A stretch of 64,000 nucleotides of DNA from Paratissierella segnis (lineage in GTDB: Bacteria; Bacillota; Clostridia; Tissierellales; Tissierellaceae), in assembly GCF_014385195.1 (NCBI RefSeq), contig NZ_JACRTG010000018.1:124001-188000 (forward strand). The letters run 5' to 3'. This document shows positions 26,498 to 35,017 of the stretch, in pieces. The notes under the pieces are model-generated. The model was not told where the DNA came from and did not search any database. It saw only the letters and a list, made by a program, of their open reading frames with translations. The translations under genes and the position numbers were made by a program. How positions within the stretch are numbered: the stretch's first letter is position 1; every line of letters begins with the position of its first letter.

Positions 26498-26513
26498 TAT
26501 AGGAGGGATTTAA

Positions 26514-26627
26514 ATGAAGATTAGACCATCTGTTAAAAAGATGTGCGAGAAATGTAAAATCATTAAAAGACATGGAAAAGTAATGGTTATCTGTGAAAAT
26601 CCAAAGCACAAACAAAGACAAGGTTAA
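26514..26627 (+). CDS. rpmJ: 50S ribosomal protein L36
   Basis: A 37-codon gene, MKIRPSVKKMCEKCKIIKRHGKVMVICENPKHKQRQG. It has the Cys-x2-Cys ... Cys-x4-His zinc pattern of the zinc-binding form of L36. AGGAGGGATT precedes the ATG. The place between infA and rpsM is the conserved one. Confidence 0.98.
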   Translation: MKIRPSVKKMCEKCKIIKRHGKVMVICENPKHKQRQG

Positions 26628-26672
26628 TGGATATATTAAGTGAGATGAAGATTTTAGGAGGTGTAGACTTTA

Positions 26673-27035
26673 ATGGCGAGGATAGCAGGCGTAGACTTAC
26701 CAAGAGATAAAAGGGTTGAAATTGGACTTACTTATATTTTTGGCATAGGAAGATCAAGATCCAATGAGATTCTAAAGAAAGCAGGAGTTGATCCCAATAC
26801 AAGAGTTAGGGATTTAACTGAAACAGAAGTATCTAATTTAAGAGCTGTTATTGATACTTATCATGTTGAAGGTGATTTAAGAAGAGATATAGCTTTAAAT
26901 ATTAAGAGATTAAAAGAGATAAATTGTTATAGAGGAATAAGACATAGAAGGGGACTCCCGGTTAGAGGTCAAAGAACTAAGACCAATGCAAGAACTAGGA
27001 AAGGCCCTAAAAGAGCAATTACTAAGAAAAAATAG
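26673..27035 (+). CDS. rpsM: 30S ribosomal protein S13
   Basis: S13 contacts the P-site tRNA and forms bridges to the large subunit. The 120-residue protein starts MARIAGVDLPRDKRVEIGLTYIFGIG and ends with the basic tail LPVRGQRTKTNARTRKGPKRAITKKK. It opens the alpha segment of the cluster. Confidence 0.98.
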   Translation: MARIAGVDLPRDKRVEIGLTYIFGIGRSRSNEILKKAGVDPNTRVRDLTETEVSNLRAVIDTYHVEGDLRRDIALNIKRLKEINCYRGIRHRRGLPVRGQRTKTNARTRKGPKRAITKKK

Positions 27036-27051
27036 GAAAGGAGGAGGTTAG

Positions 27052-27450
27052 ATGGTAGCAAAAAAAGGCAAAGCAACTCGTGTAAAAAGAAGAGAGCGTA
27101 AAAACATTGATAGAGGTCAAGCTCATATTTCTTCATCTTTTAACAATACCATGGTTACATTAACAGATTTACAAGGGAATGTTCTTTCATGGGCAAGTGC
27201 TGGTCAACTAGGATTTAGAGGTTCCAGAAAATCTACTCCTTTTGCAGCACAACAAGCAGCTGAAGAAGCAGCTAAGAAAGCAATGGAACATGGATTAAAG
27301 ACTGTGGAAGTTTACGTTAAAGGACCCGGTTCAGGCAGAGAAGCTGCTATAAGGTCATTACAAGCTGCAGGATTAGAAGTAAATATGATTAAGGATGTTA
27401 CTCCAATCCCACATAACGGTTGTAGACCACCAAAACGTAGAAGAGTTTAA
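27052..27450 (+). CDS. rpsK: 30S ribosomal protein S11
   Basis: S11 lies on the platform near the E site. The 132-residue protein has AHISSSFNNTMVTLTDLQGNVLSWASAGQLGFRGSRKSTPFAAQ and ends in the signature DVTPIPHNGCRPPKRRRV. Confidence 0.98.
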   Translation: MVAKKGKATRVKRRERKNIDRGQAHISSSFNNTMVTLTDLQGNVLSWASAGQLGFRGSRKSTPFAAQQAAEEAAKKAMEHGLKTVEVYVKGPGSGREAAIRSLQAAGLEVNMIKDVTPIPHNGCRPPKRRRV

Positions 27451-27466
27451 TAGGAGGTGCAAAAAA

Positions 27467-28090
27467 ATGGCAAGATATACAGGACCCAGTTGTAGATTGT
27501 GCCGTAGAGAAGGTCAAAAATTATTTCTTAAAGGCGATAGATGTTATACAGATAAATGTGCTATAGCAAAAAGAAATTTTGCACCTGGTCAACACGGACA
27601 ATCAAGGAAAAAGGTTACAGAATATGGTTTGCAGTTAAGAGAAAAACAAAAAGTTCGTAGATTCTATGGGATTTCAGAGTCTCAAATGACTAAATATTTT
27701 AATATGGCTGATAAAATGCGAGGTATCACAGGTGAGAATTTACTAAAGATACTGGAATTAAGGTTAGACAATGTTGTATATAGAATGGGTTTGGCATCAT
27801 CAAGAGCCGAAGCTAGACAATTGGTTACTCATGGACATTTTCTCCTAAACGGTGTCAAAACAGATATCCCATCGCTTCTAACTACGGTCGGAGATGTAAT
27901 CCAAGTTAAAGATAGAAGCAGAAATAGTGAGAAATTTAAATCATTAGTGGAAAACCATAATGGAAATATTGTTCCATGGTTAAATATAGATTTAGATGCT
28001 TTAAAGGGAACTATTGTCGCTGAACCAACAAGGGAAGATATAGATATTCCAGTAGAAGAACACTTAATCGTTGAGTTATATTCCAAATAA
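27467..28090 (+). CDS. rpsD: 30S ribosomal protein S4, zinc type
   Basis: S4 starts assembly of the 30S body and in several bacteria represses its own operon. The 207-residue protein from ATG 27467 (after AGGAGGTG) has Cys9, Cys12, Cys26 and Cys31, the zinc-binding C+ form, followed by the S4 RNA-binding domain near LDNVVYRMGLASSRAEARQLVTHGHFLLNG. A longer frame into rpsK is rejected. Confidence 0.98.
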   Translation: MARYTGPSCRLCRREGQKLFLKGDRCYTDKCAIAKRNFAPGQHGQSRKKVTEYGLQLREKQKVRRFYGISESQMTKYFNMADKMRGITGENLLKILELRLDNVVYRMGLASSRAEARQLVTHGHFLLNGVKTDIPSLLTTVGDVIQVKDRSRNSEKFKSLVENHNGNIVPWLNIDLDALKGTIVAEPTREDIDIPVEEHLIVELYSK

Positions 28091-28111
28091 TATATATAAC
28101 AATATCAGTTG

Positions 28112-28146
28112 CCCTCGTCCTTTAATAATTAAAAAATCAAGGAGGG
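28112..28146 (+). promoter_or_regulatory. Hairpin that can hide the rpoA ribosome binding site
   Basis: CCCT (28112-28115) and CCTT (28119-28122) can pair with AAGG-AGGG (28139-28146), which is the rpoA Shine-Dalgarno sequence, leaving a CGT bulge. This could give translational control of rpoA, perhaps by S4 encoded just upstream; that is inference. Confidence 0.45.
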
Positions 28147-28155
28147 TTTGTATTA

Positions 28156-29103
28156 ATGATAGAAATTGAAAAACCTAGAATAGAAATTTTAGAATTGAAT
28201 GAAGAAGGAAATTATGGCAAATTCGTTGTAGAACCACTTGAAAGAGGATATGGTACTACTCTTGGAAATTCTTTAAGAAGAGTGTTGCTCTCTTCCTTAC
28301 CGGGAGCAGCTGTATCAAATATCAAAATTCAAGGAGTACTTCACGAATTTTCCACTGTTCCAGGAGTACTGGAAGATGTTCCAGAAATCATCCTAAACAT
28401 TAAGGGAATTGCTTCTAAATCATATTCTGAAGAGCCTGTTACATTGCTTATTGATGTAGTAGGACCTAAAGTTGTTACAGCTGGTGACATAATCACCGGA
28501 CTTGATGTTGAAATTGTTAATAAAGATCATTATATAGCTACAGTTAATGAAGATGGCAGGCTATATGTAGAAATGGAACTTGTAAAGGGTAGAGGGTATG
28601 TTGTATCTGAAAAGAATAAGAAGGAAGGGCAACCAATTGGAGTAATTCCTATAGATTCTTCTTTTACCCCTGTTAACAAGGTAAACTTTAGCGTTGAAAA
28701 CACCAGAGTAGGTCAAATTACAGACTATGATAAGCTTGTACTTGAAGTTTGGACAAATGGAACTATGAATGCAGATGAAGCTACTTCATTAGGAGCAAAA
28801 ATACTTACAGAGCACTTAAATCTTTTTATTGGGTTAACTGAGCATGTTAATGACGTAGAAATAATGGTAGAAAAAGAAGAAGATAAAAAAGAGAAAGTTC
28901 TTGAGATGACTGTTGAAGAATTAGACCTTTCTGTAAGGAGTTATAATTGCTTAAAACGTGCAGCAATTAATACAGTAGAGGAATTAACCCAAAAGACTGA
29001 AGAAGACATGATGAAAGTAAGAAATCTTGGAAAGAAATCCCTTGAGGAAGTGCAAAGAAAGCTTGCTGAATTAGGGTTAAGTCTTAAAAGAAGTGATGAG
29101 TAA
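28156..29103 (+). CDS. rpoA: DNA-directed RNA polymerase subunit alpha
   Basis: Alpha dimerises to start RNA polymerase assembly, and its C-terminal domain binds UP elements and activators. The 315-residue protein has the N-terminal domain with GYGTTLGNSLRRVLLSSLPG, then a linker, then the C-terminal helix-hairpin-helix domain LDLSVRSYNCLKRAAINTVEELTQKTEEDMMKVRNLGKKSLEEV. Confidence 0.98.
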   Translation: MIEIEKPRIEILELNEEGNYGKFVVEPLERGYGTTLGNSLRRVLLSSLPGAAVSNIKIQGVLHEFSTVPGVLEDVPEIILNIKGIASKSYSEEPVTLLIDVVGPKVVTAGDIITGLDVEIVNKDHYIATVNEDGRLYVEMELVKGRGYVVSEKNKKEGQPIGVIPIDSSFTPVNKVNFSVENTRVGQITDYDKLVLEVWTNGTMNADEATSLGAKILTEHLNLFIGLTEHVNDVEIMVEKEEDKKEKVLEMTVEELDLSVRSYNCLKRAAINTVEELTQKTEEDMMKVRNLGKKSLEEVQRKLAELGLSLKRSDE

Positions 29104-29126
29104 TCTGGTTGCAAGGAGGGATAAAT

Positions 29127-29468
29127 GTGACAACATTAAGAAAACTTGGTCGTCCTACAGCTCATAGAAAAGCTATGCTAAGAAATCAAGTTACTTCTGT
29201 TTTAAGAACCGGTAGGATTGAAACTACAGTTACTAGAGCAAAAGAAACAAAGAGAATGACAGATAAAATGATAACTCTTGCCAAAAGAGGAGATTTGCAT
29301 GCTAGGCGTCAAGTATTAGCATATGTGTATGATGAAGATGTAGTAAAGAAGTTATTTGATGAAATCGGACCTAAATACGCTGACAGAAACGGTGGCTACA
29401 CAAGAGTTTTAAGAGTTGGTCCTCGTCGTGGTGACGGCGCTGAAATGGCAATATTAGAATTAGTATAA
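29127..29468 (+). CDS. rplQ: 50S ribosomal protein L17
   Basis: L17 is near the exit tunnel. The start is GTG at 29127, seven bases after AAGGAGGG, giving 113 residues beginning MTTLRKLGRPTAHRKAMLRNQVTSVLRTGRIETT. A TTG six codons upstream would place the binding site inside the gene. The protein ends with the family pattern GYTRVLRVGPRRGDGAEMAILELV. A terminator closes the operon. Confidence 0.97.
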   Translation: MTTLRKLGRPTAHRKAMLRNQVTSVLRTGRIETTVTRAKETKRMTDKMITLAKRGDLHARRQVLAYVYDEDVVKKLFDEIGPKYADRNGGYTRVLRVGPRRGDGAEMAILELV

Positions 29469-29475
29469 AGGGTTG

Positions 29476-29505
29476 GGGATTAAGTTTGAGCTTAGTCCCT
29501 TTAGT
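29476..29505 (+). terminator. Intrinsic terminator after rplQ
   Basis: GGGATTAAG pairs with CTTAGTCCC (one G-T pair) around TTTGAG, followed by TTTAGTTTT. A second perfect stem, AGTTTTAAC / GTTAAAACT (29503-29529), follows at once. Confidence 0.8.
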
Positions 29506-29529
29506 TTTAACTTAAGAGCAGTTAAAACT

Positions 29530-29664
29530 AATTCACAATTTGCAATGCACGATTCTTCACTCTTATTTCTTGGCAAATGGTTTATGAGTAAATTGTTTTT
29601 AAGACCATAAAGCTCGACCGTAACAATTGTGAATTGTGAATTGTGAATTGTGAATTGTGAATTG
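29530..29664. repeat. MITE-like intergenic element, short copy with AATTGTG heptads
   Basis: It begins with AATTCACAATT (29530-29540), directly after the terminator hairpins, and ends with five perfect AATTGTG units plus AATTG (29625-29664). The ends are inverted relative to each other, as in the copy at 14182-14526. The interior has TTCACTCTT, the reverse complement of the AAGAGTGAA word seen in the other copy. Confidence 0.7.
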
Positions 29665-29690
29665 AAATAAGTGTACCTATATGTTATAGT
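29662..29690 (+). promoter_or_regulatory. Promoter for the ecf operon
   Basis: TTGAAA (29662-29667), a 17-base spacer, TATAGT (29685-29690). The first three bases of the -35 are the last bases of the repeat element. Confidence 0.6.
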
Positions 29691-29724
29691 GTTTTATGGA
29701 AATAAAAAAGATGGGGTACAAAAT

Positions 29725-30561
29725 ATGGATGATATAATGATAAAAACTGATAAAGTAACCTATGAATACAAATCCAATATAGATGATAGTGTTCAAACCG
29801 CTGTTAAGGATTTAAGTATAGAAGTGAAAAAAGGCGAATTTTTAGTTATCCTGGGGCACAATGGCTCCGGGAAATCCACTCTTGCCAAAATGATGAATGG
29901 ACTTCTATTGCCTACAAGAGGAGAAGTGTACGTATCAGGAATGAATACAAAAGATGAAGATAAAATATGGGATATAAGGTCAAAAGCCGGTATGGTATTT
30001 CAAAATCCGGATAATCAGATAGTTGCAACTATAGTAGAAGAAGATGTGGCATTTGGTCCTGAAAACCTGGGAGTTCCGCCTAAGGAAATAAGAAAAAGAG
30101 TAGATGAAGCACTTTCAACAGTTGAAATGTTAGAATACAAACATCATGCCCCTTATCTATTGTCCGGAGGGCAAAAACAAAGAGTTGCAATAGCAGGGAT
30201 TCTTTCAATGAATCCTGAATGTATAATCTTTGATGAACCGACTGCTATGCTGGATCCCAATGGAAGAAAAGAAGTCATGGGAACAATAAAGAAATTGAAC
30301 AAAGATGAAGGTAAAACTATAGTATTGATAACTCATTATATGGATGAAGCGGTTAAAGCAGATAGAATTTTAGTTATGTCCGATGGTGAAATAGCATTAG
30401 AGGGCACTCCAAAAGAAATATTCAGACAAGTTGAGAAGGTGAAAGAACTTGGGTTGGATGTTCCCCAAGTGACGGAGTTGGCTTATGAGCTGCGTAAAGA
30501 GGGAATTGATATTAGGAATGATGTATTATCTATAGAGGAGTTGGTTGACTTATTATGCTAG
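29725..30561 (+). CDS. ecfA1: Energy-coupling factor transporter ATPase EcfA1
   Basis: One of two ATPases that power group II ECF vitamin and cofactor transporters, in which many S components share one energising module. The 278-residue protein has Walker A GHNGSGKST, the Q-loop in VFQNPDNQIVATIVEEDVAFGPENLG, the signature LSGGQKQRVAIAG and Walker B CIIFDEPTAMLD. ATG 29725 gives MDDIMIKTDKVTYEY; the binding site AGATGGGG is modest. It overlaps ecfA2 by seven bases. No S component is nearby, as expected for group II. Confidence 0.95.
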   Translation: MDDIMIKTDKVTYEYKSNIDDSVQTAVKDLSIEVKKGEFLVILGHNGSGKSTLAKMMNGLLLPTRGEVYVSGMNTKDEDKIWDIRSKAGMVFQNPDNQIVATIVEEDVAFGPENLGVPPKEIRKRVDEALSTVEMLEYKHHAPYLLSGGQKQRVAIAGILSMNPECIIFDEPTAMLDPNGRKEVMGTIKKLNKDEGKTIVLITHYMDEAVKADRILVMSDGEIALEGTPKEIFRQVEKVKELGLDVPQVTELAYELRKEGIDIRNDVLSIEELVDLLC

Positions 30562-31418
30562 TTAAGATTAATAATTTAAGCTATATATATAATCCCAATA
30601 CTCCATTTGAAAAAAAGGCGTTGGATAATATAAATTTGCAAATAGATGAAGGAGATTTTATAGGACTTATCGGACATACAGGATCCGGCAAATCCACATT
30701 AGTACAACATTTAAACGGCATTATGAAATCAACTTCAGGCAGTATTATTGTTGATGGAATAAATATTTATGATAAAGATGCGAATTTAAGGGAGATTAGA
30801 CAAAAAGTCGGGTTAGTATTTCAATACCCGGAACATCAATTGTTTGAAGAAACTGTATACAAAGACATAGCCTTTGGACCTAAAAATCTAGGATTAAAAG
30901 ATGAAGAACTTAAACAACGCGTCAAAAGTTCAATGGAACTGGTTGGACTGGATTACGATACTTTGAAGGATAGATCACCTTTTGAATTGAGTGGAGGTCA
31001 AAAGAGAAGGGTTGCTATTGCAGGAGTTATAGCCATGAAGCCAAAGTTGTTGATACTTGATGAGCCAACCGCAGGTTTAGATCCAAGTGGCAGAGATGAA
31101 ATTTTAGATGAGATAAGAAAACTATATTTAAAAGAAGGCATAACTATAATTTTGGTTTCCCATAGTATGGAGGATGTTGCTAAGTTATCAAATCGAATAC
31201 TTGTCATGCATGAAGGTAAAATAATTATAAATGATGAAACCCGAGAAGTATTCAAAAAGGCATCAGAATTAGAAGAAATTGGGCTTGGAATTCCTCAAAT
31301 CACCTCTTTCATGAGAGAATTCAAATCCAAAGGGAATGATGTCCGGGATGATATATTGACAGTTGAAGAAGCCAAAGAAGAAATATTGAAGTATTTAAGG
31401 AGAAATAAAAATGCTTAG
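30555..31418 (+). CDS. ecfA2: Energy-coupling factor transporter ATPase EcfA2
   Basis: Second ATPase of the ECF module. The 287-residue protein has Walker A GHTGSGKST, the Q-loop VFQYPEHQLFEETVYKDIAFGPKNLG, LSGGQKRRVAIAG and Walker B LLILDEPTAGLD. It overlaps ecfA1 at its start and ecfT at its end by a few bases, so the three genes are surely translated as a unit. Confidence 0.96.
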   Translation: MLVKINNLSYIYNPNTPFEKKALDNINLQIDEGDFIGLIGHTGSGKSTLVQHLNGIMKSTSGSIIVDGINIYDKDANLREIRQKVGLVFQYPEHQLFEETVYKDIAFGPKNLGLKDEELKQRVKSSMELVGLDYDTLKDRSPFELSGGQKRRVAIAGVIAMKPKLLILDEPTAGLDPSGRDEILDEIRKLYLKEGITIILVSHSMEDVAKLSNRILVMHEGKIIINDETREVFKKASELEEIGLGIPQITSFMREFKSKGNDVRDDILTVEEAKEEILKYLRRNKNA

Positions 31419-32208
31419 GGATATAACAATAGGTCAATATTTTCCGGGTGATACCATTATTCATAAATTGGATCCTAGAGTGAAGATTATTATTATAGGT
31501 TTATTTATAGCTTCCTTATTTTTTATAAATAGCTTTTATCCATATATATTAATTCTTCTATTTATTGGAATTGTAATTAAAATTGCTAAATTGCCTATAA
31601 AATTTATATTAAAAGGATTGAAACCTTTGTATTTTATTATATTGATAACTCTTTTTATAAATATATTTATGACTAAAGGTGAAGTTTTGTTCACTATTGG
31701 TCCGCTAACAGTAACTAAAGAAGGAATATCAATGGCTGTTTTTATGGCATTAAGGCTGGTGTTTCTAATAACAGGGACATCTTTATTGACATTGACAACA
31801 TCTCCTATTGCATTAACTGATGGCATTGAAAAATTATTGTCACCGTTTAAGATAATAGGTCTGCCTGCTCATGAGCTAGCAATGATGATGACTATTGCTT
31901 TAAGGTTTATACCTACATTGTTGGAAGAAACCGATAAGATAATGAAAGCGCAGATGGCAAGAGGCGCTGATTTTGAATCCGGAAATATATTAAACAGAGC
32001 AAAAAATTTAGTCCCCCTCTTGGTACCTCTTTTCATCAATGCGTTTAGAAGAGCGGATGAACTTGCAACAGCAATGGAAGCAAGATGCTATAGAGGTGGA
32101 GATAATAGAACCAGATTAAATGAATTGAAATTGAAAAATTATGATATTGCCATACTCTTATCTCAGATAGCATTTTTTGGTTTTATAATATCTACGAGGT
32201 ATATTTAA
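31411..32208 (+). CDS. ecfT: Energy-coupling factor transporter transmembrane protein EcfT
   Basis: EcfT couples the two ATPases to exchangeable substrate-binding S components. The 265-residue protein has several membrane helices and the two coupling motifs, seen as ARGADF near residue 178 and ARCYRGG near residue 226. It is five bases upstream of truA, the usual clostridial order. Confidence 0.95.
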   Translation: MLRDITIGQYFPGDTIIHKLDPRVKIIIIGLFIASLFFINSFYPYILILLFIGIVIKIAKLPIKFILKGLKPLYFIILITLFINIFMTKGEVLFTIGPLTVTKEGISMAVFMALRLVFLITGTSLLTLTTSPIALTDGIEKLLSPFKIIGLPAHELAMMMTIALRFIPTLLEETDKIMKAQMARGADFESGNILNRAKNLVPLLVPLFINAFRRADELATAMEARCYRGGDNRTRLNELKLKNYDIAILLSQIAFFGFIISTRYI

Positions 32209-32213
32209 GTTTT

Positions 32214-32954
32214 ATGATGAGAAATATAATGCTTATAATAGAGTATGAAGGCACCAATTATTCAGGGTGGCAATATCAAGAAAATGCAATTTCTGTTCAA
32301 CGAATAATTGAAGAAGCGATTCAATCCATAGAAGGGGAAAGGATAAAATTAATTGGCTCGGGACGTACGGATGCAAGAGTTCATGCTTTATATCAGGTAG
32401 CAAATTTTTTTACAAATTCGGATATACCGGGATATAGTTTTAAATATGTTTTGAATACAAAATTACCGGGGGATATAACGATTATTGATTCTAAAGAGGT
32501 AGATGAGGATTTCCATTCTAGATTTAGCGCGACTCATAAGAAATATAAATATTTAGTATATAATGGGAAAATGCCAAAGGCATTATACAGAAACTTTTCT
32601 TATCATATTAGGAAAGAACTAAACCTGGAAGATATGCGCATTGCATCTAAATATCTCCTTGGGACTCATGATTTTAATTCTTTTAAGAGCTCGAAGGCTG
32701 TAGTTAGAAGTTCTATCCGAACTATAAATGCAATCAGCATAGAAAAAAATAAAGACTTTGTTGAGATTTCAATTGATGGAGATAGTTTTTTAAGAAATAT
32801 GGTTAGAATAATAGTTGGGACTTTGGTGGAGATTGGACTTGGGAAAAGAAACAGGGATGATATAGTAAATATATTGGAAGCAAAAAATCGAAAAGCGGCA
32901 GGGCATACTGCTCCACCTCAAGGATTATTTTTGGAAAGAGTATTTTATGATTGA
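32214..32954 (+). CDS. truA: tRNA pseudouridine(38-40) synthase TruA
   Basis: TruA makes pseudouridine at positions 38-40 of the tRNA anticodon arm. The 246-residue protein carries the catalytic Asp in GSGRTDARVHALYQVANF near residue 52 and ends with the AAGHTAPPQGLFLERVFY pattern. The start may be ATG 32214, 32217 or the Met of MLIIEYEG at 32229; the family core begins at the last of these. Confidence 0.95.
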   Translation: MMRNIMLIIEYEGTNYSGWQYQENAISVQRIIEEAIQSIEGERIKLIGSGRTDARVHALYQVANFFTNSDIPGYSFKYVLNTKLPGDITIIDSKEVDEDFHSRFSATHKKYKYLVYNGKMPKALYRNFSYHIRKELNLEDMRIASKYLLGTHDFNSFKSSKAVVRSSIRTINAISIEKNKDFVEISIDGDSFLRNMVRIIVGTLVEIGLGKRNRDDIVNILEAKNRKAAGHTAPPQGLFLERVFYD

Positions 32955-32963
32955 ATTTTCGGC

Positions 32964-32992
32964 TTGACATTGATAATTACTTGTATTAGAAT
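32964..32992 (+). promoter_or_regulatory. Sigma-A promoter for rplM-rpsI
   Basis: TTGACA (32964-32969), a 17-base spacer, TAGAAT (32987-32992). The spacer shares the word GATAATTACT with the rplJL promoter. Confidence 0.8.
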
Positions 32993-32999
32993 ATATTAG

Positions 33000-33062
33000 A
33001 GTGTTTTAAAAAGGACCCGGAAACTTTTTTATTATACACCTAAACGTCTGTTATAGGGAGGG
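33000..33062 (+). promoter_or_regulatory. Probable L13 leader upstream of rplM
   Basis: GTGT (33001) pairs with ACAC (33036), and AAAAAG (33008-33013) with CTTTTT (33024-33029), presenting the loop GACCCGGAAA. A structured L13 leader before rplM is known in Firmicutes; the position and the small size agree, but I could not run a covariance search. Confidence 0.6.
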
Positions 33063-33068
33063 AAAATG

Positions 33069-33497
33069 ATGAAAAGCTTTATGGCAAAAACGGAAGAACT
33101 TGAAAGAAAATGGTATGTTATAGATGCTGAAGGCAAGGTATTAGGAAGACTTGCGACAGAAGTAGCTACTATTTTGAGTGGAAAAAACAAACCCACATAT
33201 ACTCCTCATGTTGATACTGGAGATTATGTTATTATTATAAATGCGGAAAAAATTAAACTGACAGGAAGAAAATTAGAGCAAAAGAATTACTCTTATCATA
33301 CCGGTTACCCGGGAGGATTAAAACAGATTCCATACAAGGACTTAATTGAATCAAAACCTGAAAAAATCATTGAATTGGCTGTAAAAGGAATGTTACCAAA
33401 GAGCAGCCTTGGTAGAAATATGATCAAAAAACTGAAAGTATATAGTGGACCAGAGCACAAGCACGAAGCTCAAATGCCTGAAATATATGAATTCTAA
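33069..33497 (+). CDS. rplM: 50S ribosomal protein L13
   Basis: L13 is an early assembly protein of the large subunit. The second of two adjacent ATG codons (33069) is preferred because it is better spaced from AGGGAGGG and gives MKSFMAKTEELERKWYVIDAEGKVLGRLATEVA, 142 residues. The C-terminal KGMLPKSSLGRNMIKKLKVYSGPEHKHEAQ pattern is typical. It forms a two-gene operon with rpsI. Confidence 0.97.
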   Translation: MKSFMAKTEELERKWYVIDAEGKVLGRLATEVATILSGKNKPTYTPHVDTGDYVIIINAEKIKLTGRKLEQKNYSYHTGYPGGLKQIPYKDLIESKPEKIIELAVKGMLPKSSLGRNMIKKLKVYSGPEHKHEAQMPEIYEF

Positions 33498-33522
33498 TTG
33501 GATGAAGAAAGGAGGACGAAAG

Positions 33523-33915
33523 TTGGCTATAGCACAATATGCAGGAACGGGAAGACGTAAAACTTCTGTAGCAAGAGTTAGATTGATCCCCGGTAATGGG
33601 AAGATGACTATTAATAAAAGAGATATAGAAGAATATTTTGATTATGAAACTTTAAGAGTTATAGCAAGAGAACCTCTAGTACTAACTGAGACTTTAGATA
33701 AATTTGATGTTCTTGTTAAGGTAGAAGGTGGAGGCTTTACAGGTCAAGCAGGAGCAGTTAGACACGGTTTAGCAAGGGCATTGCTTGAATATGACGAAAG
33801 TTTGCGACCGATACTTAAAAAAGCAGGATTTTTAACTAGGGATTCAAGAATGAAAGAAAGAAAGAAATATGGTCTTAAGAAGGCTAGAAGAGCACCACAA
33901 TTTAGCAAGAGATAA
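33523..33915 (+). CDS. rpsI: 30S ribosomal protein S9
   Basis: The C-terminal tail of S9 touches the P-site tRNA anticodon. The start is TTG at 33523, seven bases after AAAGGAGG, giving 130 residues that begin MAIAQYAGTGRRKTSVARVRL and end in LKKARRAPQFSKR. A longer frame into rplM is rejected. A strong terminator follows. Confidence 0.97.
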   Translation: MAIAQYAGTGRRKTSVARVRLIPGNGKMTINKRDIEEYFDYETLRVIAREPLVLTETLDKFDVLVKVEGGGFTGQAGAVRHGLARALLEYDESLRPILKKAGFLTRDSRMKERKKYGLKKARRAPQFSKR

Positions 33916-33935
33916 ACGAGGAAGAAAATCAAGAA

Positions 33936-33967
33936 AAAGAGTCACAGCGATGTGGCTCTTTATTTTT
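33936..33967 (+). terminator. Intrinsic terminator after rpsI
   Basis: AAAGAGTCACA pairs with TGTGGCTCTTT around GCGA, with one G-T pair, followed by ATTTTT. Confidence 0.9.
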
Positions 33968-34086
33968 GATTAAAACATCCAATTAATTTATTTAGTTTGA
34001 TTTTGCATCCTGTTTTAATTATACTAATATTGATATAAATTACAATTAAATCCCTAACCAAGATAGTAAAGAATTAACTTTATATA

Positions 34087-34431
34087 ATGGAAAGTAGTAT
34101 ATTTCAATTAAAATCCAGATACAGGGTACATTTTGATTTAAGCGACCAGTATCCGTATTTAGAAGATGGAAGTTTAAATAGGAAGAGAAGAATCTACCGA
34201 ACAGGGAATATATCTACCAAGGAATTATTTAAGGGAATAATCGTATCAGATATCGGTGGAGAACTAGATTTAAGTTCGTCCATATTTATAATTGATATAA
34301 ATACAGGTTGCATATTCTATCTATATGATGATAGGGGATTATATTTATTTGCCACAAAGGAAAACTCTTTGACCGATGTTTTAAAAGAGTTTTGTGATGA
34401 TATAGGAATTGATATTAAAATGAATTATTAG
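34087..34431 (+). CDS. Hypothetical protein, weak resemblance to DUF3885
   Basis: A 114-residue soluble protein of unknown function. The segment DINTGCIFYLYDDRGLYLFATKENS resembles the C-terminal part of DUF3885-type proteins, where an (Y/H)LYDDRG motif is common; this is from memory and not checked. No convincing ribosome binding site precedes the ATG. It is 11 bases upstream of the acetyltransferase gene, so the two may be expressed together. Confidence 0.6.
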   Translation: MESSIFQLKSRYRVHFDLSDQYPYLEDGSLNRKRRIYRTGNISTKELFKGIIVSDIGGELDLSSSIFIIDINTGCIFYLYDDRGLYLFATKENSLTDVLKEFCDDIGIDIKMNY

Positions 34432-34442
34432 AGGTGCTTGTA

Positions 34443-34913
34443 ATGAAATTAATGTTAGTAGAATTTACAGAACTATATGCAAAAGAAATTTGTGATTGGA
34501 AGTATGATGGTGAATATTCTATATATAATTACCCCGAATGGGATAAAGCATTTGATGAGAAATGGGCTATTACTATAGAAGAAAAAAGAAAAAAGGAATT
34601 TTCTGCTGTTGTTGATGATTATAATAATTTATGTGGCTATATAAGGCTACAGAAAAAAGATGAATATATCTTAATTGGAGTTGGGCTAAAGCCGTCGCTA
34701 TGTGGACAAGGATTAGGAAATACAATAATGAAGATAGTGAAACAGCAATGTAGAGAGTTGTATCCAAATAAAAAAATTGCTTTGGAAGTACGTTCTTTCA
34801 ATGAGAGAGCAATTAAATGCTATAAAAGGGCAGGATTTAAGGTAAAGGGAATATATGAAAAAGATACACCTATAGGTCATGGTGAGTTTATTAGGATGGA
34901 ATTTGGTTCTTAA
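34443..34913 (+). CDS. GNAT-family N-acetyltransferase
   Basis: A 156-residue protein with the GNAT fold: the acetyl-CoA pyrophosphate loop is seen in KPSLCGQGLGNTIMKIVKQ near residues 86-104, and the C-terminal NERAIKCYKRAGFKVKGIYEKD near residues 118-140 is typical. The substrate is unknown. ATG 34443 lies six bases after GAGGTG; a GTG inside that binding site also opens the frame and is rejected. Confidence 0.9.
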   Translation: MKLMLVEFTELYAKEICDWKYDGEYSIYNYPEWDKAFDEKWAITIEEKRKKEFSAVVDDYNNLCGYIRLQKKDEYILIGVGLKPSLCGQGLGNTIMKIVKQQCRELYPNKKIALEVRSFNERAIKCYKRAGFKVKGIYEKDTPIGHGEFIRMEFGS

Positions 34914-34955
34914 CTTGCATTATCAACTATAATCATGTTGGTTTAAATTGGGTTG

Positions 34956-34979
34956 AGCATAGAACACGGTGCTTTTTTT
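34956..34979 (+). terminator. Weak intrinsic terminator after the acetyltransferase gene
   Basis: AGCAT pairs with GTGCT around an eight-base loop, followed by a T-run of seven. Confidence 0.55.
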
Positions 34980-35017
34980 ATTTTTTCCTCATATAAATAA
35001 AATAGAGGTGGTCTATT

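Noticed and set aside
29625..29664. AATTGTG tandem repeats as a CRISPR array
   Set aside because: The unit is seven bases without spacers; no cas genes are near. It is the end of a dispersed element.
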